Of a DNA stretch of 39,353 bases, positions 7,913 through 13,727 are shown piece after piece (positions within the stretch are counted from its first letter, which is position 1; the number at the start of each line of letters is the position of its first letter). The notes under the pieces were generated by a model that did no database searches, was not told the DNA's origin, and was given only the letters and a program-made list of their open reading frames with translations. The position numbers and the translations under genes were made by a program. The stretch is from contig JAGONC010000030.1 of NCBI GenBank assembly GCA_017993235.1, forward strand, positions 1 through 39,353. Direction: 5' to 3'. This stretch comes from Lentimicrobiaceae bacterium (GTDB lineage: Bacteria > Bacteroidota > Bacteroidia > Bacteroidales > JAGONC01).

Positions 7913-8679
7913 TTAATTGTTATATTTGCATGAATATCATATCCTTTCTTAATTTTAATATCTAGAAAATTTGCCATTTTCTCCCACTTATCTTTGTCTT
8001 CCAAATTAGTATGAAAAAGCTTATTGGGTGCATTTTTTGCAAAATACTCTACAACTTCTCTGTTGTATAACTCATAAACTGACTTGTAGTGTTCTCTCTT
8101 TGATTCAAATTCAGCAATTATTTGTTCATCATCCATAACTGGATAATTGTAACGCGACCGATTATAATACTCGTTTAATCGAAAATAGATTTTACTATGT
8201 CCATAGCTATGACTATGATATTTGATTAATCCGTGGGAAATCATAGAGTCAAACCATTTATCACTATCTCGGTATAAAAGAATGAACCTGGCATTAGGAA
8301 ATTTGAAATTGAGAAAGCGATAAAAGTCAGTAGACCACCAGGGATTATCTTCGAAAGCCTGGTTTTCCCTGAACATTTTTGATTTAAAAATTCCTTCATA
8401 GTCCCCTTTTTCCCAAAGATTACTCCATTCTTCTGAATGCTCACCGTAACCAGCGACTTTAAACTCATGATCTTTTAAAAATTGTCCAACAGAGGTTGTC
8501 CCGCTTCGCTGCAAAGAGATACAGAATATTTTTTGATTTTTAGTGTCTTTTAAAAGTTTTACAGTTTTGTAAAATGCTGTTTTTGTGTTGACCTTACGTA
8601 TTTTCTTTATTTTACATTTTCTTACCCTATAGATTATAATATCCCAAGAAATGAGTGGTATCCTTATTAACATAGACAA
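7909..8679 (-). CDS. Sulfotransferase family protein
   Basis: This 256-residue protein carries the PAPS-binding signatures of sulfotransferases: a 5'-phosphosulfate loop in IFCISLQRSGTTSVGQFL (about residues 51-68) and a 3'-phosphate-binding region in RFILLYRDSDKWFDSM (arginine and serine, about 132-150). Such enzymes move sulfate from PAPS to a hydroxyl group; here a glycan terminus or sugar is the likely acceptor. It lies 5 nt after wzt B and overlaps the following degT fragment by 4 nt, so it is part of the same transcript. The DNA is clearly more AT-rich than the flanking wzt genes, which suggests separate acquisition. The acceptor is not known from sequence. Confidence 0.85.
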   Translation of the reverse strand: MSMLIRIPLISWDIIIYRVRKCKIKKIRKVNTKTAFYKTVKLLKDTKNQKIFCISLQRSGTTSVGQFLKDHEFKVAGYGEHSEEWSNLWEKGDYEGIFKSKMFRENQAFEDNPWWSTDFYRFLNFKFPNARFILLYRDSDKWFDSMISHGLIKYHSHSYGHSKIYFRLNEYYNRSRYNYPVMDDEQIIAEFESKREHYKSVYELYNREVVEYFAKNAPNKLFHTNLEDKDKWEKMANFLDIKIKKGYDIHANITIK

Positions 8680-8684
8680 CTGTT

Positions 8685-9902
8685 TTATAAATTTACTAAA
8701 TGCCAGTCACTTTCCAACTCCAGCGGCGGCCAAACATCATGTTTAGACGTTACCTGAAAGGCTTTAATGTTATTGAGATGGGCAATGGGTTTTGATCCTA
8801 TGCTCTCTGCCATACTAAAAGTTATATAGTAGATACCCTTGCTCAGGTTAATGCGGGGTATTTTTACATTCAGTGCAATACTGCTTTTTCCGTTTCGTCG
8901 GTTCAATATTTCTCCAACACGGTTTAATGGTTCTTCATTCATGCAAATTCCAATAGCTTTTTGCTCATAATCAAACAATGCAATGGATGAAACAGCCTGT
9001 TCAAATTTGTTGTCAATTTCAACATGAAGTGTGATGAGCAAATCATCCAGTCTTTTGATCAGTGGCATATCTTCCTCACTATTGTTCACTGTCACCTTCA
9101 GTAATTTTATTTCGGAATCACTTCGGATAAAATCGGTACGGGTTCCTGACAGACTGCTGTAATACTTATCAATCCCTTCTGACACATCAGTGCCTAAATA
9201 CTTTTCACAGCCACCTTCCATCATGAGTATCTGGTTGCATAGTCGGGAAACAAGTTGCATGGAATGTGAAACGAAGATCACAGCGCAATGTTCAACGATC
9301 TGGTCAATCAGGTTAAAGCATTTGAGTTTAAAGTTGAGGTCTCCAACGGCCAGCACTTCATCTACCAGCAGTACATCCGGATCCATGTGTGCGGCCACAG
9401 CAAATCCCAGCCTTACCTTCATCCCTGAACTGTAATTCTGAACAGGGGTGTCAATGAAGTCCTCCATTTCTGAAAATCCGACAATGGAGTCGAACTTTTG
9501 ATCAATTTCTCTTTTGGTGAATCCCAGCACTGCGCCGTTATTGTAGATGTTTTCCCTGCCCGTCAGGATAGGATTGAAACCCGTGCCCAGTTCAATCAGC
9601 GCGCCGATGCGGCCCTGCATGGTAATACGGCCCTTATCGGGCTTGATCAGTCCATTCAGCATCTTCAGCAGGGTGGATTTGCCCGCTCCGTTGTGACCGA
9701 TCAATCCCAGACACTCGCCCCGACGCAGTTCAAAGCTCACATCGTTCACCGCCCAGAATTCACCTTTACGCAACTCGGGCTTCTTCGCTCTGCCGATCAG
9801 TTCAGTGCCAATATCCCGCACGCCGTACCATAACGAACGCTTTAGCCTGCGGCAGAACTTCTTGGAGACGCCCTCCACTTTTACGAGAAATTCATCGGAC
9901 AT
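8685..9902 (-). CDS. wzt: Polysaccharide ABC exporter ATP-binding protein, Wzt type (copy B)
   Basis: The 405-residue protein has the same ATPase motifs as copy A (GHNGAGKST, YSSGMKVRLGF, VLLVDEVLAVGD) because codons 1-185 are identical in DNA. After that it diverges: the switch region reads VIFVSHSMQLV and the C-terminal domain (about 250-405, ending in DVWPPLELESDWHLVNL) has little similarity to copy A apart from a short DVSEGI..YYS linker and a W.P.....W motif near the end. The gene follows wzm after a 134-nt gap filled with tandem repeats and is directly followed by the sulfotransferase. This suggests, but does not prove, that its carbohydrate-binding domain reads a sulfated terminus. Confidence 0.95.
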   Translation of the reverse strand: MSDEFLVKVEGVSKKFCRRLKRSLWYGVRDIGTELIGRAKKPELRKGEFWAVNDVSFELRRGECLGLIGHNGAGKSTLLKMLNGLIKPDKGRITMQGRIGALIELGTGFNPILTGRENIYNNGAVLGFTKREIDQKFDSIVGFSEMEDFIDTPVQNYSSGMKVRLGFAVAAHMDPDVLLVDEVLAVGDLNFKLKCFNLIDQIVEHCAVIFVSHSMQLVSRLCNQILMMEGGCEKYLGTDVSEGIDKYYSSLSGTRTDFIRSDSEIKLLKVTVNNSEEDMPLIKRLDDLLITLHVEIDNKFEQAVSSIALFDYEQKAIGICMNEEPLNRVGEILNRRNGKSSIALNVKIPRINLSKGIYYITFSMAESIGSKPIAHLNNIKAFQVTSKHDVWPPLELESDWHLVNL

Positions 9903-9935
9903 ACCTTCGTTTTAAAATTCCAAAGTCCAAAGTCC
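9347..9935 (-). repeat. Right copy of the 589-bp direct repeat (wzt ATPase half and leader)
   Basis: This is the partner of 6941-7529 in the same orientation, with no mismatch seen by eye. The two copies are 2406 bp apart start to start. Recombination between them would remove one 2406-bp unit. Confidence 0.93.
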
Positions 9936-9946
9936 TTACAAATTAT

Positions 9947-9970
9947 TCTATTGTTCTATTGTTCTATTGT
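9947..9970. repeat. Three tandem copies of the 8-mer TCTATTGT
   Basis: Three perfect copies lie in the wzm-wzt B intergenic gap and abut the heptamer array that follows. Confidence 0.9.
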
Positions 9971-10030
9971 TGACTGCTGACTGCTGACTGCTGACTGTTG
10001 ACTGTTGACTGTTGACTGTTGACTGTTGAC
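9971..10030. repeat. Tandem heptamer array TGACTGC x3 then TGACTGT x5
   Basis: Eight full heptamers plus a partial copy fill the space between wzm and wzt B, inside the presumed operon. The same heptamer family occurs at 11648-11680 (other orientation) and 33629-33667. There is no spacer, so this is a simple-sequence array and not a CRISPR. Confidence 0.95.
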
Positions 10031-10036
10031 TTTTCA

Positions 10037-10894
10037 TCACGCTCCGATCCGCTCGATGATCATCGGCATGGCCAGGCGGTAAACGACCAGGCTGAAGATA
10101 AGGAGCAGAAAGAATGCAAGGGTAAAGATCCAGAATAATTGCATATCCATCACCGGTTGTGCCGTCAGCCAGTTGCGTGTCTGCGGTATCAGAGTGGCCA
10201 GTGGATTGAATTTCAATATCATTGCCGCGAAACCACTTTTCGGTGTCGGGTAAATGACCGGTGTCAGGTACATCAGGAACGGCAGTATCACCGTAAGTCC
10301 CCTGTTGATATCCGTATAGAGCATGCCAACAGGAGTAAGTGCCAGTCCAATGGAAAAACCCGTGACCGCGATAGCGAAAATACCCAGGGGAACCAGCAGC
10401 AAGCCTGTCAGATTAACTGTTTGCTGAAAGTAAACCAGGATGATCGTAAGCAATCCCAGTTTAATTAAAATATTGAATACCAGCTCGTAGATGCCTGCCA
10501 GCAAAAGTCCTTCGCGTGGTATATTGATCTTCGACAGCATAGCCTTGTTGGCCGTGACCTCCTTCAGGGGCAACAGGGTCGCCTCGTTGAAGATCTGCCA
10601 GAGCAGGGTCCCGGTAAGCACGAATACCGGATAGGAGATGCCTGTATCACCCATTTTCATGACGTTGGTACTCCGGAGAAAGATCCAGAGAGCCGCTGTC
10701 ATCAACGGAGGGAACAATGCCCAGGCGAAGCCCAGCAGCGACTGCCGGTAAAGGGCCTTGATATTCCGTTTAAAAAGCCTGAATCCCAGTTCATGCGACT
10801 GGGGAAGATCCCGAATGATCTCAACCAGATGCCAGATGATTGATCGGTTGTAAGCCTCGGCTGAGTAAACGGTTACTTTATTGCGATGGGACAT
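10037..10894 (-). CDS. wzm: Polysaccharide ABC exporter permease, Wzm type (ABC-2)
   Basis: This 285-residue membrane protein forms the channel through which lipid-linked O-polysaccharide is exported, paired with a Wzt ATPase. The N-terminal region has the ELGFRLFKRNIKALYRQSLLGFAW segment typical of ABC-2 polysaccharide permeases (coupling helix followed by the first membrane span). About six hydrophobic segments follow, including VFVLTGTLLWQIFNEA, GLLTIILVYF, LVPLGIFAIAVTGFSIGL and a C-terminal WIFTLAFFLLLIFSLVVY. The YLTPVIYP motif is a family hallmark. It is the first biosynthesis/export gene after the regulator at 11017-11571. It is the only permease in the window although two Wzt ATPases are present. 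Confidence 0.94.
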   Translation of the reverse strand: MSHRNKVTVYSAEAYNRSIIWHLVEIIRDLPQSHELGFRLFKRNIKALYRQSLLGFAWALFPPLMTAALWIFLRSTNVMKMGDTGISYPVFVLTGTLLWQIFNEATLLPLKEVTANKAMLSKINIPREGLLLAGIYELVFNILIKLGLLTIILVYFQQTVNLTGLLLVPLGIFAIAVTGFSIGLALTPVGMLYTDINRGLTVILPFLMYLTPVIYPTPKSGFAAMILKFNPLATLIPQTRNWLTAQPVMDMQLFWIFTLAFFLLLIFSLVVYRLAMPMIIERIGA

Positions 10895-10921
10895 GATTCA
10901 AGATCAGTTATGGTCTAATTG

Positions 10922-11015
10922 GTCATTTGCTCGGCCTGACGGCCTCGTGTTATTTATGGTTATTCGTTGTCATTTGCTCGGCCTGACGGCCTCGCGTTAT
11001 TAATGGTCATTCGTG
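10922..11015. repeat. Two tandem 47-bp repeats
   Basis: The units 10922-10968 and 10969-11015 differ at four positions. Each carries CTCGGCCTGACGGCCTCG. They occupy nearly the whole gap between the regulator gene and wzm. No function is evident; a transcript-level structure in the operon leader is possible. Confidence 0.9.
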
Positions 11016-11016
11016 G

Positions 11017-11571
11017 TTATTTATTGTTGTTGCTGCTGCCTGTATTTCTCTCCCAAAGAAGTAGCGCTTCAGGGTAGACAGCTAGATATTTCTCCTTTTC
11101 TTCGGGTTTTACGATCATATACCGGATCTTCCGGCTGATCAGCGTTTCAGCTTTCTGTATAAGTTTGAGCAAATAAGCTGTATCAATATCGTCGCCGATC
11201 AATAAAATATCGATCACCGGATTGTCCTTTCCCAGGGCGAAGCTTCCGGTCAGATAGGCGCTGTGCAGCCCCCGCAGGTTCTTGATGACCTGGTCGATGA
11301 TCTGATCAATGCCGGTATGCTTCATCAACAGCTGCCGGATGGTGCTAAAAAGCGGATGCTCACGGTTGGCCCGGAATACCTTCTTATTGCCCTGCGTACT
11401 GGAACCGAGCAGCCCCGCCTTTTCCAGGTGGTTGAGCTCCAGCCGTATGGCGTTGCTCGACTCGCCAAACTCGGCCGACAGGTCGCGCAGGTACGAGGTG
11501 GTGCTGCTGTTGAGGAAGAACTTCATCAACAGCTTTATCCGGGTCTTGGAGGTGATCAGAGCTTCCAGCAT
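11017..11571 (-). CDS. Winged-helix regulator fused to a nucleotidyltransferase-like domain
   Basis: The N-terminal half (LRDLSAEFGESSNAIRLELNHLEKAGLL) is a winged-helix DNA-binding domain of ArsR/MarR-like type. The C-terminal half resembles a minimal nucleotidyltransferase fold (AYLTGSFALGKDNPVIDILLIGDDID). The usual catalytic pattern is GS followed by DxD; here one of the two aspartates is replaced (PVIDIL), so catalysis is doubtful. I chose the ATG at 11571 (184 residues, MLEALITSKTRI) over the in-frame TTG at 11586, because a TAATTTTG promoter element at 11597-11604 puts the likely transcript start only a few bases from that TTG. It heads the minus-strand polysaccharide run, so it may control it. 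Similar proteins at the head of glycan loci are familiar in Bacteroidota, but their mechanism is not settled. Confidence 0.8.
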   Translation of the reverse strand: MLEALITSKTRIKLLMKFFLNSSTTSYLRDLSAEFGESSNAIRLELNHLEKAGLLGSSTQGNKKVFRANREHPLFSTIRQLLMKHTGIDQIIDQVIKNLRGLHSAYLTGSFALGKDNPVIDILLIGDDIDTAYLLKLIQKAETLISRKIRYMIVKPEEKEKYLAVYPEALLLWERNTGSSNNNK

Positions 11572-11596
11572 TTGGATCGTATTCAATATTGAGCAA

Positions 11597-11604
11597 CAAA
11601 ATTA
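11597..11604 (-). promoter_or_regulatory. Candidate promoter -7 element for the wHTH regulator/polysaccharide operon
   Basis: TAATTTTG on the minus strand matches the Bacteroidota consensus TAnnTTTG. It lies 26 nt upstream of the ATG at 11571, giving a leader of about 20 nt. No convincing -33 box was seen. Confidence 0.5.
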
Positions 11605-11647
11605 CTCGATGTTTATTTAATATCCAAATTTTGAGGGGAATTTTTTT

Positions 11648-11680
11648 AGTCAACAGTCAGCAGTCAACAGTCAGCAGTCA
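11648..11680. repeat. AGTCARC heptamer array (reverse of TGACTGY)
   Basis: About 4.7 alternating copies of AGTCAAC/AGTCAGC. It is the same family as 9971-10030 in opposite orientation. Confidence 0.9.
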
Positions 11681-11698
11681 GAGGTGGAAGGAGATATA

Positions 11699-11785
11699 AT
11701 GGAATTTGTAATTTGGAATTTGTTTGGAATTTGGATCTTGGGATTTGGGATTTGTTTGGAATTTGGTGCCTGGAATTTGGAATTT
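11699..11785. repeat. TTTGGAAT-type simple repeat tract
   Basis: The tract is made of degenerate GGAATTTG/TTTGGGATTTGG units. One stretch of over 30 bases is nearly the same as part of 33215-33272. Together with the adjacent heptamers it fills the gap between the regulator gene and the cysteate-synthase-like gene. No gene was seen there. Confidence 0.85.
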
Positions 11786-13072
11786 TTAACCAAACAGCCC
11801 CTCAATCCCACGCAGTACCTCTCCCTCATCCGGATCGATATCAAAGACCAGCGAAGGTTTCAGGTAATGCAATTCATGCTCTTTTTTAAACCGCTCCTCT
11901 CCCCCGCCGGTGATGTTCAGCATGATAACGGATCGCGGATCCACGCGTTTATTCTTCACTGCCTGTACCAGCGAGGCAGTCGCCACAGCAGCTGCGGGGT
12001 GCAGGTCGATGCCTTCCGTTTCTTCAAAAAGCTTTCCGGCGGCCAGGGCCTCTTCATTGGTCGCCACCATGATATCGCCGCCGCTGTCCACCAGCGCATC
12101 ATACAATCCTCCGGCAATGGAATAGGGAGGCCTGCGGTTAGATAACACCCTGTCAAGGATGATCTCAACCTGCCTCCGGGCAACGTCATCGTCCATCGGC
12201 AGAAGGCTGCGGGTACCCGCTTTCCAGGCATCGTACATGGGTGTGAAAGGGAAATTCTGCGATACCATCAGCTTCATCTTATTTCGCCCAAACCTGGCGT
12301 CTTCGATCAAACGCAGGTTGGCCTCCCAGGCCGCAATGGCGCCGGTTCCACTGCCGACCGCCTGGAAATAATAACCGGGAATGCGGCCCAGCGTGGCGAC
12401 AGCGGATAACACGGTGGTTCCCATCCCGTCCCTTCGCGCCACATTTTTCGCTCCGCCTTCAGCAATAAAACGGGGATGCTTGCAGGCAATATTCGACAAA
12501 TGGATCGCATCATAATAATCGCCGCCAGAACGGGAAACAATAAGCCGGACGTTCTCTCTCACGGGCTCATCAAACCAGAGTACGTCAATATTGTCCTCCG
12601 GTACGCACAGCAATAACGGAATATCATTATCCGAGCACACCCGCGCAAACGAGCGGGCCGTATTGCCTGCAGAGGCAACCACCAGCACTTTCTCCCTCGT
12701 ATTGTCCAGGCGTGCACATACCGAATAGGCTTCGGTCTCCTTGAACGAGCAGGTGCGCATCATCGCCCCTTTCTCCGGCCAGTAACCGCTGAAGGTAATG
12801 TAGAGGTTCTCAAGGCCCAGCGTACGTGCAAGCCCCTGGCTTTTATAAGTAACCGGAGCAGATGATCCTTTCAGGAAACGACAAATGGGCAGCCAGTCAG
12901 CAAATCTGTACAGTCCATAACGGTCATCCTTCACCTGCAGCTGTTTCTTCGCATAAACGGCACGGATCAGCCCGGGTTTCTCCTCCCCCGGTGCCTCAAG
13001 CAACCAACCGGTATCCTCGTAAACCTGACCGGTGACCGCTGATTGAAGTTTGTAGTCGGTTGTTTCGCTCAT
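11786..13072 (-). CDS. Cysteate synthase-like PLP enzyme (threonine synthase superfamily)
   Basis: The product is a fold-type II PLP enzyme closest, from memory, to cysteate synthase, which makes L-cysteate from O-phosphoserine and sulfite. The PLP lysine lies in RTCSFKETEAY, the phosphate-binding loop in VVASAGNTARSF, a glycine-rich loop in GSGTGAIAAWE, and the C-terminal NITGGGEERF is typical of the group. I chose the ATG at 13072 (428 residues, MSETTDYKL): the upstream ATG at 13099 falls inside a TATCTTTG promoter element at 13097-13104. Cysteate is the head-group precursor of sulfonolipids in some Bacteroidota and of coenzyme M in some archaea; a sulfonolipid role here is inference. Threonine synthase is the main alternative. 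Confidence 0.8.
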   Translation of the reverse strand: MSETTDYKLQSAVTGQVYEDTGWLLEAPGEEKPGLIRAVYAKKQLQVKDDRYGLYRFADWLPICRFLKGSSAPVTYKSQGLARTLGLENLYITFSGYWPEKGAMMRTCSFKETEAYSVCARLDNTREKVLVVASAGNTARSFARVCSDNDIPLLLCVPEDNIDVLWFDEPVRENVRLIVSRSGGDYYDAIHLSNIACKHPRFIAEGGAKNVARRDGMGTTVLSAVATLGRIPGYYFQAVGSGTGAIAAWEANLRLIEDARFGRNKMKLMVSQNFPFTPMYDAWKAGTRSLLPMDDDVARRQVEIILDRVLSNRRPPYSIAGGLYDALVDSGGDIMVATNEEALAAGKLFEETEGIDLHPAAAVATASLVQAVKNKRVDPRSVIMLNITGGGEERFKKEHELHYLKPSLVFDIDPDEGEVLRGIEGLFG

Positions 13073-13096
13073 GTATCGCCCGATGTGAATGGGGTA

Positions 13097-13104
13097 CAAA
13101 GATA
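13097..13104 (-). promoter_or_regulatory. Candidate promoter -7 element for the cysteate-synthase-like gene
   Basis: TATCTTTG on the minus strand fits TAnnTTTG and lies 24 nt upstream of the chosen start at 13072. It decides the start codon, because the alternative ATG at 13099 overlaps it. Confidence 0.55.
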
Positions 13105-13160
13105 GGGAACAATGGTAAACTCACGGAATTAAATGATGAAGAATGAAAGATGAAGAATCT

Positions 13161-13658
13161 CTAATCATCGTATAACTTTAAAAACTCGTACGTATTCCCA
13201 GCCCAGCGAAGAAACTTCATCATATTGTCGAACGTGATCACCAGGCTGGCGGTGTTGAGGTTGGGATGAAAGCTGAGGCGTTTGGCCTTCAGCAGCGCTT
13301 CATCGAAAAATACATGCACATGATCTTCTTTATCATGGATTAGCCCGAACAGGGAGACGGAGCCGGGTGCCAGGCCCAGATACCTTTGCATCCGTTCCGG
13401 GGATGCAAAGGTGAGCTTACCCTGCTTCAGCCGTTTTTCCAGGTCGTGTATGTCGAGCTGGCGGCTGTGCTCCATGATCACCAGGTAATGGCGGTTTCCC
13501 TTATGGTTGCGAAAAAAAATATTCTTGCAATGGGTCGAATCAATGTCCTTCCAGTAGATAAGGGCCTTTTCGATCGTATCGCCAGGCGGGTGCTCGTGGT
13601 ATTCAAAGGAAATACCCAGTTCAGCCAGGATCTCGTATAGTTTCTGATCGCCTACCAT
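13161..13658 (-). CDS. YbaK/ProX-type aminoacyl-tRNA deacylase (prolyl-tRNA editing)
   Basis: This 165-residue protein matches free-standing editing domains that hydrolyse mischarged tRNA(Pro), typically Ala-tRNA(Pro). Diagnostic segments are ISFEYHEHPP near the N-terminus, CKNIFFRNHKGNRHYLVIM (the lysine is a conserved substrate contact), YLGLAPGSVSLFGLIHD (the GxxxP-like substrate loop) and HPNLNTASLVI at the C-terminus. Length is normal for the family. It is divergent from the alpha-galactosidase gene, sharing a 57-bp-scale intergenic region with a strong palindrome, and lies 88 nt upstream of the cysteate-synthase-like gene on the same strand. The exact amino acid edited cannot be read from the sequence. 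Confidence 0.88.
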   Translation of the reverse strand: MVGDQKLYEILAELGISFEYHEHPPGDTIEKALIYWKDIDSTHCKNIFFRNHKGNRHYLVIMEHSRQLDIHDLEKRLKQGKLTFASPERMQRYLGLAPGSVSLFGLIHDKEDHVHVFFDEALLKAKRLSFHPNLNTASLVITFDNMMKFLRWAGNTYEFLKLYDD

Positions 13659-13677
13659 AGGATTCGTTGTTCCTTAT

Positions 13678-13713
13678 TTTTTTTGTTAATTTTGTAACAA
13701 ATTAACAAAAAAA
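13678..13713. promoter_or_regulatory. 15-bp inverted repeat with promoter element between divergent genes
   Basis: The arms T7-GTTAATTT (13678-13692) and AAATTAAC-A7 (13699-13713) are perfectly complementary around a 6-nt centre. The plus-strand TAATTTTG at 13687-13694 matches the -7 consensus and would start the alpha-galactosidase transcript about 25-30 nt before its ATG. The position between divergent genes suits an operator or overlapping promoters. A terminator is unlikely at this place. Confidence 0.55.
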
Positions 13714-13727
13714 TATTGACACTTCCA

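Noticed and set aside
7092..9833. Two identical 111-residue open frames on the plus strand at 7092-7427 and 9498-9833
   Set aside because: They are antisense to the duplicated wzt ATPase region; their identity only reflects the duplication.
9947..10030. Regular short repeats that could suggest a CRISPR array
   Set aside because: The units are 7-8 bp with no unique spacers and there are no cas genes; these are simple tandem repeats.
13073..13099. Upstream ATG extending the cysteate-synthase-like protein by 9 residues
   Set aside because: It lies inside a TATCTTTG promoter element, and the extension (MYPIHIGRY) has no conserved look.
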